From: Chloroflexota bacterium
Lineage (GTDB): Bacteria; Chloroflexota; Anaerolineae; Aggregatilineales; Phototrophicaceae
Reading direction: 5' to 3'
NCBI GenBank assembly: GCA_016223085.1
Contig: JACRPS010000003.1
Span: forward strand, 1,236,274 to 1,300,273
Length of the DNA stretch: 64,000 nucleotides
Shown piece after piece: positions 24,588-33,554 of the stretch; position 1 is the first letter of the stretch, and every line of letters begins with the position of its first letter. Position numbers and translations under genes: made by a program. The notes under the pieces are model-generated. The model ran no database searches, was not told the DNA's origin, and saw only the letters and a program-made list of their open reading frames with translations.

Positions 24588-25058
24588 TTATCGCCGCCAG
24601 ATGACCAGCATCGGGTACACCCGTTTCAGGTCAATGATCGCCTGCGGTACGTAGCCGTTAAAGCCCTTCTGCGTCTTGTAAATGCCGAAGCAGCCGCCAT
24701 CGCGTTCCAGCGCCGGGTCGTAGTCACGCCGTTCAAACAGCGCCAGCCCGTACCCGATGTCAAACACTGCCGCCATGTCCAGTTCGACCACGCCGCGCCA
24801 GTGGTCGAGCGTGGTGCTGATGACCTCGCGCAAAAAGTTTTCCCGCGCCGGTTCATCGGCTGGCAGCGCCGCGCTGTCCACGACCAGCGACACGTCCACG
24901 TCAGAATCCGGTCGTGGGTAGCCGTCCAGCCCGCGCGAGCCTTCCAGCACGACCAGCTTGACACCGTCGTGGACGGTCAGGTTGCCCGCCGCGACGATGG
25001 CATAGGTTTCCGGCAGCAATTTTAGAAAGTCGGGTTCAAAGGTGGTGATGGTGTGCAT
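24588..25058 (-). CDS. Stand-alone nucleotidyltransferase-fold protein
   Basis: 156 aa, AAGGCG upstream of ATG 25058. The active-site pattern of MNT/polymerase-beta-like transferases is clear: VVLEGSRGLDGYPRPDSDVDVSLV (G-S...D-x-D) and a third acidic residue in VVELDMAAV. No HEPN partner gene is adjacent, so it does not look like an HEPN/MNT toxin pair. Role unknown. Confidence 0.75.
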   Translation of the reverse strand: MHTITTFEPDFLKLLPETYAIVAAGNLTVHDGVKLVVLEGSRGLDGYPRPDSDVDVSLVVDSAALPADEPARENFLREVISTTLDHWRGVVELDMAAVFDIGYGLALFERRDYDPALERDGGCFGIYKTQKGFNGYVPQAIIDLKRVYPMLVIWRR

Positions 25059-25080
25059 CTGGCGTCGCCTTGATTGTCCA

Positions 25081-25109
25081 GTAGGGGCGAACCGGCGGTT
25101 CGCCCCTAC
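25081..25109. repeat. Dispersed ~29-bp palindrome, copy 9
   Basis: Arms GTAGGGGCGAACC and GGTTCGCCCCTAC, between priA and the nucleotidyltransferase gene. Confidence 0.9.
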
Positions 25110-25167
25110 GCCCCCATTTTCACATAGTATGACCTCGCCAGCCTGCTGCGTCTATAGCCAACTACCG

Positions 25168-28014
25168 CTACAGCACATCCACCGGGTCAATGTCCACGAA
25201 CCAGCCACGCGCGATGTCCATGCCTTGCAGCGGCAGCGTTGGGTCGGCGGCGCGGATCAGCAGATGCCAGCGGGCGTCGTTGTTGACCTTGTTGAAGAAA
25301 CACGGCGCGGGGCCGATCAGTTCGGTGCCGGTCAGCCGCATTTTTTCGATGCGGTTGTGCAGATACTCGGCGGCGCGTTCGGCCTCGGCGCGCGCCTTGC
25401 CTTCGTTGGGGTAGCGGAACAGCAGCCGTACCAGCCGCCGGAAGGGGGGATAACCCATGTCGCGCCGCGCCGCAATTTCACGCTCGTAAAAGCCGGAGAA
25501 GTCGTGGCGCGAGGCGGCCTTAATGACGTAATGTTCCGGTTGGTAGGTTTGCAGCACCACCCGCCCGCCGAGCAGGCCGCGCCCGGCGCGCCCGGCCACC
25601 TGCGTCAACACCTGAAAGGTGCGCTCACAGGCGCGGAAGTCCGGCAGATTCAGCCCCATGTCGGCGCTGACCACCCCGACCAGCGTCACCAGCGGCAGGT
25701 CCAGTCCCTTCGCCACCATCTGCGTGCCAACCATCACGTCGGCCTGACGTTCGATGAATCGCTGGAGATACAGTTCGTGCATGGCGGGATTACTGGCGGT
25801 GTCGGCGTCCCAGCGAATCACCCGCGCCTGCGGAAAATGCTCGCGCATGGCCTGTTCCACCTGCTGCGTGCCCGCGCCAAAATATTTGATGCGCTTCGAC
25901 TGGCAGTTAGGACAGGCGGTCGGCTGCGCGCCCTGATAGCCGCACAGGTGGCAGCGCAGCGCCTCGCCCGCCGTGTGATACGTGAGCGGCGTGTCACAGC
26001 GCGGGCACAGCGCCACGTAGCCGCAGTCGCGGCAAAAGACGTAGGTGGCCGCGCCGCGCCGGTTGATAAACAGCACGGCCTGCTCGCCGCGTTCCAGCGT
26101 TTGCGCCAGCGCCGTTTGCAGTTCCCGGCTGAAGATGCTGGTGTTGCCGGCCTTCAGTTCCTCGCGCATGTCCACCACCTGCACCGGCGGCAGATCAATC
26201 GCCAGCGCGTCGGACGCTTTCACCGGATAATACCGCGCCGCCACACCTTCGCGCTCGGACTGTTCGAGGATGCGAACACGATGCCCCATGATGCGTGTCG
26301 GCAGCGTCAAAAGCTGGAGTTCGCCGCGCCCGGCGCGGTAGACCGTTTCCAGATCGGGCGTGGCGCTGCCCAGAATCAGCACGCCATCGTTGCGGCGTAT
26401 CATCTCTTCGGCGACGGCGCGGGCGTGGTAATAGGGTGGGTTGATCGGCGGTGACTGTTTGTAACTGTCGTCGTGTTCTTCGTCCAGAATAATCAACCCC
26501 ACGTCCGGCAGCGGCGTGAACAGCGCCGACCGCGCCCCGACGACCACGCTGAACAGCCCTTCGCGCGCCCGCCGCCAGGTGTCATAGCGTTCGCCTTCGC
26601 TCAGGCCGCTGTGCACGACAGCCACCTGCCCCGGAAAGCGCGCCGCCACCCGCCGCACCGTCTGCGCCGTAAGCGCGATTTCCGGCACGAGGAAGATCGC
26701 CTGCCGCCCCTGCGCCAGCGTCAATTCGATGGCGCGCAGGTAAATTTCCGTCTTGCCGCTGCCGGTCACGCCGTGCAGGAGGAAGGCGTTTTTCAACCCC
26801 TCCCCCTGCTTTTTTGACCCCCTCCCAGCCTCCCCCGAATTCGGGGGAGGAGTCAGACTCGCGGGCTTTTCCCCCTCCCTGAATTCGGGGAGGGGGTTAG
26901 GGGGTGGGGTTGAATGGGAGGAGGGGTTCCACCCCTTAATCGCCGCCTCAATCGCGGCCCATGCCTGGCGCTGCTCCAGCGTCAACTGCGGCGGCATGGC
27001 CGGGATAAAATCGCGCTCCGCCAGCGAGTCGCGCCAGGTCTGCTTTTCGCCCAGGATAATCAGCCCGGCTTCTTCCAGCCGTTTGAGGTCGTCGAGCTTG
27101 GCGTCGGTCTGCGCGTACAGCCAGCTTACGTCCATCGGCTCGGACTCGCGCGCCAGCACTTTGAGAATATGCAGGTCCTTGTCGCCCTTGCGCAGTTCAA
27201 CCAGCCTGGCGTCTACTTCGTAGCGGGGGATGTTGAGCGACACACGCGGCGGGCGTTCATCCTTATGGATGGTGACGAGTCCGTCTTCTGCCAGCTTGTC
27301 CAGCACGGCGCGGCTGGCATCCGCTGCTGTCAGCACCTGCTCCACCGTCGGCTTATCGGCGCGCATGGCCGCCAGCACTTCGAGGATGTCTGCTCGGCGC
27401 GATTCGCGCCCCAACTGGCGTGCCACGTAAGGGATGTTGTTGGGGTTAATGGCCAGCGCCGCCGTCTGCACCATCTTGGGGCGGTTGCGCGGCGGCTTGA
27501 GGATGCGCTCGGCATTAAGGATGCCGGCCTTCGCCAGCCGTTCGACCGCCGTTTGCCAGTGTTCGCCCTTCAGCCACCGCGCTCCATCAAGCTGACTGCC
27601 GGTCAACGCGCCGCGCCGCTGGAGCAGCGACACCACCTTCTGCTCCGTCGGGTCATCCGGCAGCACATCATCCTGCTGCAAACTTACGCGCACGTCGCGC
27701 TCGCCGCTCATGCCGGGTGGCAGCATCAGCCACAGACACGCGCCTAGTGGCGACAGGTATTCGCGGCTCATCCAGCGCGCCAGTTCAATCTGCTGCGGCG
27801 TCACCACCGGCTGCGAGTCCAGCAGCGCGTGGATCGGTTTGGTCTGCTCGACAGGGCTGGTCTCATGCAGCGCCAGCACGATGCCGTGCTGCAGGGCCGT
27901 GCCAAACGCGACCTGAACCAGATGGCCGGGCGCGAGTTTACCCGCCAGTTCCGCCGGAATGTGATAATGAAACGTGTTCTGGACGGGCGCGTCCACCGCG
28001 ACTTCAGCGTACAT
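25168..28014 (-). CDS. priA: Primosomal replication-restart helicase PriA with a repeat-derived insert
   Basis: 948 aa from ATG 28014. N-terminal DNA-binding domain: YAEVAVDAPVQNTFHYHIPA. Helicase motif I is LHGVTGSGKTEIYL, motif II LIILDEEHDDSYKQ, and later LILGSATPDLETV and GTQMVAKGLDLPLVT. The zinc region has CRDCGYVALCPRCD, then CHLCGYQ and CPNCQSKRI. PriA reloads the replisome at stalled forks. The protein is longer than usual partly because about 43 residues (about 363-405) derive from a palindromic repeat, inserted in frame just before motif I. A TATAAT box sits 6 nt before the ATG. Confidence 0.95.
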   Translation of the reverse strand: MYAEVAVDAPVQNTFHYHIPAELAGKLAPGHLVQVAFGTALQHGIVLALHETSPVEQTKPIHALLDSQPVVTPQQIELARWMSREYLSPLGACLWLMLPPGMSGERDVRVSLQQDDVLPDDPTEQKVVSLLQRRGALTGSQLDGARWLKGEHWQTAVERLAKAGILNAERILKPPRNRPKMVQTAALAINPNNIPYVARQLGRESRRADILEVLAAMRADKPTVEQVLTAADASRAVLDKLAEDGLVTIHKDERPPRVSLNIPRYEVDARLVELRKGDKDLHILKVLARESEPMDVSWLYAQTDAKLDDLKRLEEAGLIILGEKQTWRDSLAERDFIPAMPPQLTLEQRQAWAAIEAAIKGWNPSSHSTPPPNPLPEFREGEKPASLTPPPNSGEAGRGSKKQGEGLKNAFLLHGVTGSGKTEIYLRAIELTLAQGRQAIFLVPEIALTAQTVRRVAARFPGQVAVVHSGLSEGERYDTWRRAREGLFSVVVGARSALFTPLPDVGLIILDEEHDDSYKQSPPINPPYYHARAVAEEMIRRNDGVLILGSATPDLETVYRAGRGELQLLTLPTRIMGHRVRILEQSEREGVAARYYPVKASDALAIDLPPVQVVDMREELKAGNTSIFSRELQTALAQTLERGEQAVLFINRRGAATYVFCRDCGYVALCPRCDTPLTYHTAGEALRCHLCGYQGAQPTACPNCQSKRIKYFGAGTQQVEQAMREHFPQARVIRWDADTASNPAMHELYLQRFIERQADVMVGTQMVAKGLDLPLVTLVGVVSADMGLNLPDFRACERTFQVLTQVAGRAGRGLLGGRVVLQTYQPEHYVIKAASRHDFSGFYEREIAARRDMGYPPFRRLVRLLFRYPNEGKARAEAERAAEYLHNRIEKMRLTGTELIGPAPCFFNKVNNDARWHLLIRAADPTLPLQGMDIARGWFVDIDPVDVL
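26800..26925. repeat. Repeat inserted in frame in priA
   Basis: Contains two EcoRI-centred palindromes, CCTCCCCCGAATTCGGGGG and CCCTCCCTGAATTCGGGGAG. Translated on the minus strand it gives PPPNPLPEFREGE and PPPNSGEAGRG. It lies in a linker just before helicase motif I. Confidence 0.75.
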
Positions 28015-28020
28015 ATCATT

Positions 28021-28026
28021 ATTATA
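28021..28026 (-). promoter_or_regulatory. TATAAT box six nt before priA ATG
   Basis: On the minus strand TATAAT, then AATGAT, then the ATG at 28014. This layout again implies a leaderless message, as for holB. Confidence 0.5.
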
Positions 28027-28040
28027 GCACAGGTGTTCCG

Positions 28041-28069
28041 GTACGGACACGATATTATCGTGTCCGTAC
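28041..28069. repeat. Dispersed ~29-bp palindrome, copy 10 (variant ends)
   Basis: Arms GTACGGACACGATA and ATCGTGTCCGTAC. The end triplet differs from the GTAGGG norm, but compensating changes keep the palindrome. Confidence 0.75.
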
Positions 28070-28091
28070 CATAGCATTTGCCACCAGGAAT

Positions 28092-28119
28092 CCAAACGCC
28101 TCCATATGGAGGCGTCTGG
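28092..28119. repeat. Palindrome related to the CCAGACG hairpins
   Basis: Arms CCAAACGCCTCCAT and ATGGAGGCGTCTGG, upstream of priA. Confidence 0.7.
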
Positions 28120-28362
28120 AAATTCGGGGCAGCCTGTCTGGTACGAGGTGGGGGATCTCGTCCCCAGACAATTACTACTATACCACAACTCTGGAAATTT
28201 CCATAACGCCAACCCTACGGTTTCTCTACGGCTGGATGAGAAGAGCATTAAATCGGGATGAGGCATACTTCAGGCCGGTTGGCTGATTGCCAAAAATGCA
28301 GAGATGACTATCATTAAATCAAGATCAAATCTTTCATACAACAATTGAAGGGAGCAAGCCCG

Positions 28363-29397
28363 ATGGCACGGCGTTTAGGAATGGTTTTTATCATCGCGTT
28401 TTTGGCTCTCAGTCTTCTCCCGGTTTTCGCCGCCAGCGACCAGGGCGCTGCTTTCACTCTGGATTGCAACGGCTTCACCGGCACGGGCGGCAGCATCCAG
28501 TTAAACCGCGACAACACTGGCACCAGCCGCGAAGCGTTCATCGTCAGCGCCACCGATGGCGCCGGCAACGTGATTTACGAGCCGGTTGAGGACAGCTTTT
28601 TTGTCGGTGGCACGGTGTCGTGGTCGGGCGGCCCGCAGGTGAAGTGGACCAGCGCGCCACAGTTTAACCCGCTGGTACTGCGGGTGGTCAGCAGCGCCGG
28701 CAACGGTTTCGGCGAGAGTTTGATTGTGATGGCGATGGGCCAGTGTGAAGGTCTGCCGGCCTACAATGTTCTGCCATCGGGGGTATTTGTGGTGGACGAA
28801 GACCTGCTCATGCTGGCGACCAACCAGGGCAGCATTCCGCTGGGCAGCACCTCGCCGTCGGTGGCGCTGAACACCGTACCGCCGCGCCCGAAGAATGATC
28901 TCGCCAGCCTCGGCAGCCTGCCGGCAGTGCTGATCGTCAACACTGATAACCTGTCGCTGCGCAGCGGCGACGGCCCGGAATATACGCTGGTCGGCATCGT
29001 GGACGGCGGCACAGCGCTGATTCCGCTGGGACACAACGAGGACTTTAGCTGGTGGTACGTCCAGGCCGGGAACATCGTCGGCTGGGCGAAGGGCGAGTTC
29101 CTGGTGCTGCGCGGCGACGCCAGCGGCGTGCCGGAAGTGCCGTCGCGGGGCGAAATCACCGAGCCGCGTGTCTTTATCCACGTGAACCAGACGCTGTATT
29201 CCGCGCCGGACACCTCGTCGCTGCCGCTGTGTTCCATCGCCAGCGATCAGGAATATTTTGTCGTCGGCAGCAACGGCGACGCTTCGTGGCTGCAAATCCA
29301 GGCGGTCTGTGACGGCGCGCTGGTAAATGGCTGGATACCGGCAGAACTTGGCAGTCTACGCAACCCGGCCAACGTGGATATTGCGATCACGGATTAA
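28363..29397 (+). CDS. Secreted SH3b-domain protein
   Basis: 344 aa from ATG 28363 (AAGGGA 9 nt upstream). Signal peptide LGMVFIIAFLALSLLPVFA. An N-terminal beta-sandwich-like region with two cysteines (LDCNGFTGTGGSIQL and MGQCEGLPAYN) recurs in exported Chloroflexota proteins as far as I recall. Then an SH3_3 domain (NLSLRSGDGPEYTLVGIVDGG, WWYVQAGNIVGWAKGEFL) and a second SH3-like unit (YSAPDTSSLPLCSI, WLQIQAVCDGALVNGWIP). Extracellular wall or ligand binding is likely; no enzyme is visible. Confidence 0.8.
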   Translation: MARRLGMVFIIAFLALSLLPVFAASDQGAAFTLDCNGFTGTGGSIQLNRDNTGTSREAFIVSATDGAGNVIYEPVEDSFFVGGTVSWSGGPQVKWTSAPQFNPLVLRVVSSAGNGFGESLIVMAMGQCEGLPAYNVLPSGVFVVDEDLLMLATNQGSIPLGSTSPSVALNTVPPRPKNDLASLGSLPAVLIVNTDNLSLRSGDGPEYTLVGIVDGGTALIPLGHNEDFSWWYVQAGNIVGWAKGEFLVLRGDASGVPEVPSRGEITEPRVFIHVNQTLYSAPDTSSLPLCSIASDQEYFVVGSNGDASWLQIQAVCDGALVNGWIPAELGSLRNPANVDIAITD

Positions 29398-29420
29398 GAA
29401 ACGTTCGACAAGGTTCTTCT

Positions 29421-29449
29421 GTAGGGGCGACCAGATAGGTCGCCCCTAC
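29421..29449. repeat. Dispersed ~29-bp palindrome, copy 11
   Basis: Arms GTAGGGGCGACC and GGTCGCCCCTAC around AGATA. Between two secreted-protein genes, 13 bp before the next start. Confidence 0.9.
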
Positions 29450-29462
29450 CCTGAAACGTACC

Positions 29463-30614
29463 ATGCCCTTTCGTACCCTCGCCAGTCTGATGCTGTTCCT
29501 TTGCCTGTGCGTTCCCCTCGCTTATGCCCAGGACGTGCCCGGCCACGTCGTGGCGTTCACCACCGCCGCTCAGGACCGGATTATCCTGTACGATGCCGAC
29601 AGCGGCGAACAGCGCACGCTGTCGTTTGGCAGCGGCTGGCACAACGTCTGGGGCTTCTCGCCGGATGGCTGCCGCATCCTGTTCACTTTAAGCGACGGCC
29701 CAACGTTCGCCCGCCTGTACAGCGCCCGCCTGGACGGCAGCGACCCGCGTGAGCTGGTGCAGTATGACGGCGCGCCCGCCGGCACCTGGGGCGTGTGGTC
29801 GCCGCGCTGGTCGCCGGAGGGGGCGCGGATCGCCTTCGTGCTGGTGCAGGGCGAGCCGGACGACAACGGCGTGCGCGAACACCGCATTGCCTGGATAGAC
29901 GCGAACGGCGGCGCGCCGCAGTTTTATAGCGTGACCGGCGACGAGCACGAACCGGAATGGTCGCCCGATGGCCGCTGGCTGGCGTACATCTCTTATACCG
30001 AGCGCGTCCCCGGCGCGGACATTTATTCGACTGCCGCGCCCACGCCGGAGGGACAGGTTACGCCGCTGCTGCGTGAGGCCGATTTATGGGTGGTCAGCTA
30101 TGACGGCACGAGCAAATACGCGCTGACCACCTTCCCCGTCGGCAGTGCCCGCTCGCCACGCTGGAGTCCTGACGGCGAACTGGTCAGTTTCGTCTATTCG
30201 CCCAGTCCCGGCAACGACCTGTTCTGGATGATCGCCAACCAGCCGGGCGCGATTCCGACGCAGCTAAACTTTGAGTGGAGTCTCATCCTCGACTCAACCT
30301 GGCTGCCGGACAGCACCGCCATCCTGGGCGCGGTGCGCGACTGGCGCGACGACATCAGCGACAACCGCCTGTGGACGATTCCGCTGATCGGCAACGGTGA
30401 CACCGACTCGACGCTGTACCTCGACGGCCTGAACCTCACTTACGCCGACTATCCTCGTTTCAGCCCGGATGGCCGCTGGCTGGCGCTGCGTTCGGAATAC
30501 GCGCCGGCGCTGGTGGACCTGACGACGCAGCAGGTCACGCTGCTGGACGAGGACAATTTGGGCAACATGCCGCCGGTGTGGTCAAACGGGGGGTTTGAAG
30601 GAGTTTGCGGGTAA
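29463..30614 (+). CDS. Secreted TolB-like PD40 beta-propeller protein
   Basis: 383 aa. Signal peptide (LASLMLFLCLCVPLAYAQ). Repeated PD40/WD40-like units: WGFSPDGCRILFT, PRWSPEGARIAFV, PEWSPDGRWLAYIS, PRWSPDGELVSFVY, and PRFSPDGRWLALRS. This is the TolB-type propeller. Unlike TolB there is no N-terminal partner domain, and the organism shows no Tol-Pal genes here. Extracellular binding or scaffold function is likely. Confidence 0.85.
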   Translation: MPFRTLASLMLFLCLCVPLAYAQDVPGHVVAFTTAAQDRIILYDADSGEQRTLSFGSGWHNVWGFSPDGCRILFTLSDGPTFARLYSARLDGSDPRELVQYDGAPAGTWGVWSPRWSPEGARIAFVLVQGEPDDNGVREHRIAWIDANGGAPQFYSVTGDEHEPEWSPDGRWLAYISYTERVPGADIYSTAAPTPEGQVTPLLREADLWVVSYDGTSKYALTTFPVGSARSPRWSPDGELVSFVYSPSPGNDLFWMIANQPGAIPTQLNFEWSLILDSTWLPDSTAILGAVRDWRDDISDNRLWTIPLIGNGDTDSTLYLDGLNLTYADYPRFSPDGRWLALRSEYAPALVDLTTQQVTLLDEDNLGNMPPVWSNGGFEGVCG

Positions 30615-30982
30615 GACACCAATGGCTAAATGATAACCAATACCTCTGATTTCCCTTAGGGGCGAACCGACGGTTCGCCCCTACATTCCATGAAATCTGT
30701 TTTCCGTCATAAAACTCCGGGTTTCAGCAGATGCTGTTTTACTTCACATCATTCCCTGGACGGCCAACTGTAGCAGTTTTTTATAACCTTTCTTACCCGA
30801 CTCTGACAGGTTTCTGATGTCATAGCCTTATAATGACCAACGCAAGGGGAACCGGGAGTCATCTTTTTGATTCTCACTAACCACTCAATAACGTCCATTT
30901 TGAAAATCCAGTACAATAAGGGTTAGATCGGCGCGTCTGTGGCGCACGATACCAACCTGGAAACACACGAGGAACCAGCATC
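30615..30982. other. Leader region of the first clpC-like gene
   Basis: Contains palindrome copy 12 (30657-30684) and AT-rich sequence. No CIRCE (TTAGCACTC-N9-GAGTGCTAA) or CtsR-type site was seen. GAGGAA about 10 nt before ATG 30983 is the ribosome site. Confidence 0.55.
30657..30684. repeat. Dispersed ~29-bp palindrome, copy 12
   Basis: Arms TAGGGGCGAACC and GGTTCGCCCCTA. Confidence 0.9.
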
Positions 30983-33472
30983 ATGATGCGTTTTGACCGT
31001 TTTACCGAACGCGCCCAGGACGCAGCCGCCCGCGCTTATGAAATCCTTCAGCGGTATTCGCACAACCAGGTGGATACCGAGCATATTCTGCTGGCGCTGC
31101 TGGAGCAGCCGGACGGGGTTATCCCGCAAATTCTCCAGCGCCTGAACGTGGATGTCAACGCGATGCGTAACCGGCTGGACGAAATCCTGCGGGCCAGCCC
31201 GAAGGCGGCAATCTATGGCGGCGGCACGGGGCAGGTTTTTATCACGCCGCGCGTGAAGCGCGTGATTGACCTCGCCAACGAGGAAGCCAACCGCCTGCGC
31301 GACGAGTATATTTCAACCGAACACATCTTCCTCGCCATTCTAAGCGAACGGAATACGGCGGTGTCGAAGATCATGGCCGACAACGGTGTAACCCGCGACC
31401 GCGTGCACGAGGCGATCAAGGATGTACGCGGTGGCCAGCGTGTGACCGACCCGCAGGCTGAGACGCGCTATCGCACGCTGGAAAAGTACAGCCGCGACCT
31501 GACGCGCCTGGCGCAGGAAGGCAAGCTCGACCCGGTGATCGGGCGCGACGCCGAAATCCTGCGCGTGATTCAGATTTTGAGCCGCCGCACCAAAAACAAT
31601 CCCGTGCTGATCGGCGAGGCCGGCGTGGGTAAGACGGCCATCGTCGAAGGGCTGGCGCAGAAAATCGCCACGGGTGACGTGCCGGAAATCCTGCTGGGCA
31701 AGCGGGTGGTCAGCCTCGATCTGAGCGCGATGCTGGCGGGCAGCCGGTTTCGCGGCGAGTTCGAGGAACGCCTGAAAGCGACCATCGAGGAAATCCAGCG
31801 GGCGCAGGGTGAAATCATCCTGTTCATTGACGAACTGCACCAGGTCGTCGGCGCTGGCGCGGCGCAAGGCGCGCTGGACGCCGGCAACATGATGAAACCG
31901 GCGCTGGCGCGTGGAGAACTGCAAACCGTGGGTGCGACGACGCTGGACGAATACCGCCAGTACATCGAGAAGGACAGCGCCCTCGACCGCCGTTTCGCGC
32001 CGGTGTTTGTGGACGAGCCGAGCATTGACGATACCATCGAAATGCTGTTTGGCCTGCGCGACCGCTACGAGGCACACCACAAGGTGAACATCTCCGACGA
32101 GGCGATTTACGCCGCCGCGCGGCTGTCTGACCGTTACATCAACGACCGCAAGCTGCCGGACAAGGCGATTGATCTGCTGGACGAAGCCGCCGCCAAGCTG
32201 CGTGTCGCGCTGTACTCCATGCCGCCGCGCCTGAAAGAGATGAAAGCCGCGATTGACCGGCTGATGGCCGAAGAAACCGAAGCCGGTATGGCGCGCGAAT
32301 ACGAACGCGCGGCGCAGTTCAAGATGGAACGGCTGCAACTGGAGCAGGACTATGAACGCGAACGGATCGAGTGGCAGTCGGAAAACACACTCGATGAAGT
32401 GGTGGATGCCGACGACATTGCCGGCGTGGTCGCTCAGTGGACGGGCATTCCGGTCAACCAGATGCTCGAAACCGAGAGCGAAAAGCTGCTGCGCATGGAA
32501 GAGGCGCTCCACCAGCGTATCATCGGGCAGGACGCGGCAGTGTCGGCCATCGCGGACGCGATTCGCCGTGCGCGCAGCGGCCTGAAAGACCCGAAGCGCC
32601 CCATCGGTTCGTTTATCTTCCTCGGCTCCAGCGGCGTCGGCAAAACCGAGCTGGCGAAGGCGCTGGCCGAGTTTATGTTCGACGACGAAGACGCGCTGCT
32701 GCGGATTGACATGAGCGAATACCGCGAGCAGCACACCGTCAGCCGTCTGTTTGGCGCGCCGCCAGGCTATGTCGGCTACGAAGAAGGCGGCCAGCTTACG
32801 GAAGCGGTGCGCCGCCGCCCGTACCGGGTCATCCTGTTTGACGAGATCGAGAAGGCGCACCCGGACGTATGGAACGCGCTGCTGCAAATCCTGGAGGACG
32901 GTCGGCTGACCGACGGCCAGGGTCGGGCAGTGGACTTCCGCAACAGCGTCATCATTATGACCAGCAACCTGGGCACGGAATTTGCCCGCAAGGGTGGCGT
33001 GCTCGGCTTTGTGCAGATGTCCGACGAGCAGGCAGTGGCCGATCACCAGAAGATCGAACGCGCGATGCGGGAAACGTTCCGACCGGAATTCCTGAACCGC
33101 ATTGACGAGATCATCATCTTCGCGCCGCTGACGCTGCCGCAGGTGGAACAGATTGTTGACCTGCACATGCGCGCGGTAGCGGAACGGATGCACGAGGCCG
33201 GCATCGCCATCCACCTGACCGAGCCGGCGCGGCGCTGGCTGGCCGAAAAGGGGTACGACCCGCAGTTTGGCGCGCGTCCGCTGCGCCGGGCGATCCAGCG
33301 GTTTGTCGAAAACCCGCTGAGCGTGCAGCTTCTGCGCGGGATGTTCCACCCCGGCGAACTGGTGGTGATTGACGAGGTGAACGGCGAACTGGTGTTCATG
33401 CGCCAGCAGGACGCCAGCAGCGATTACCTGCATCTGCCGCACGACGAATACGCCGACAACGGCGGGCGTTAA
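30983..33472 (+). CDS. ClpC-type AAA+ unfoldase, copy 1
   Basis: 829 aa, two AAA+ modules. The N-terminal double ClpN repeat spans residues 1-145 ([31 protein letters not shown]). NBD1 Walker A is GEAGVGKTA near residue 213, pore loop region [14 protein letters not shown] short coiled middle region ([20 protein letters not shown]) is of the ClpC rather than ClpB size. NBD2 has [17 protein letters not shown] near 549, the pore loop [13 protein letters not shown] and VLGF, which resembles the ClpP-docking (I/L/V)-G-F tripeptide. Probably feeds ClpP. The N-domain lead (FDRFTERAQ) is typical of Clp ATPases. A terminator follows. Confidence 0.92.
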   Translation: MMRFDRFTERAQDAAARAYEILQRYSHNQVDTEHILLALLEQPDGVIPQILQRLNVDVNAMRNRLDEILRASPKAAIYGGGTGQVFITPRVKRVIDLANEEANRLRDEYISTEHIFLAILSERNTAVSKIMADNGVTRDRVHEAIKDVRGGQRVTDPQAETRYRTLEKYSRDLTRLAQEGKLDPVIGRDAEILRVIQILSRRTKNNPVLIGEAGVGKTAIVEGLAQKIATGDVPEILLGKRVVSLDLSAMLAGSRFRGEFEERLKATIEEIQRAQGEIILFIDELHQVVGAGAAQGALDAGNMMKPALARGELQTVGATTLDEYRQYIEKDSALDRRFAPVFVDEPSIDDTIEMLFGLRDRYEAHHKVNISDEAIYAAARLSDRYINDRKLPDKAIDLLDEAAAKLRVALYSMPPRLKEMKAAIDRLMAEETEAGMAREYERAAQFKMERLQLEQDYERERIEWQSENTLDEVVDADDIAGVVAQWTGIPVNQMLETESEKLLRMEEALHQRIIGQDAAVSAIADAIRRARSGLKDPKRPIGSFIFLGSSGVGKTELAKALAEFMFDDEDALLRIDMSEYREQHTVSRLFGAPPGYVGYEEGGQLTEAVRRRPYRVILFDEIEKAHPDVWNALLQILEDGRLTDGQGRAVDFRNSVIIMTSNLGTEFARKGGVLGFVQMSDEQAVADHQKIERAMRETFRPEFLNRIDEIIIFAPLTLPQVEQIVDLHMRAVAERMHEAGIAIHLTEPARRWLAEKGYDPQFGARPLRRAIQRFVENPLSVQLLRGMFHPGELVVIDEVNGELVFMRQQDASSDYLHLPHDEYADNGGR

Positions 33473-33480
33473 AACCTAAC

Positions 33481-33506
33481 CGCCAAGACGCCAAGAGCGC
33501 CAAGAG
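33481..33506. repeat. CGCCAAGA tandem repeat
   Basis: Units CGCCAAGA(C/G) in tandem right after the clpC-like stop. The same unit recurs at 20604-20631 and 58476-58546. Confidence 0.7.
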
Positions 33507-33515
33507 AAATAAACA

Positions 33516-33549
33516 AGCCCCTTTCTGGAAACGGGGAGGGGCTTTTTGT
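33516..33549 (+). terminator. Intrinsic terminator after the first clpC-like gene
   Basis: AGCCCC pairs with GGGGCT (with further weaker pairs inside), followed by TTTTTGTT. Directed to the + strand; the convergent sigma-factor gene ends 6 bp beyond. Confidence 0.75.
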
Positions 33550-33554
33550 TAGTT

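Larger units (their letters stand above)
28015..28362. other. Divergent region between priA and a secreted SH3b protein
   Basis: Holds the priA promoter box, palindrome copy 10 (28041-28069) and a second perfect-type hairpin at 28092-28119 (ACGCCTCCA/TGGAGGCGT). No gene was seen; AAGGGA at 28348-28353 serves the next gene. Confidence 0.6.

Noticed and set aside
31340-33442. A 700-codon open frame antisense to the first clpC-like gene
   Set aside because: Same reason: antisense shadow of a clear AAA+ gene.
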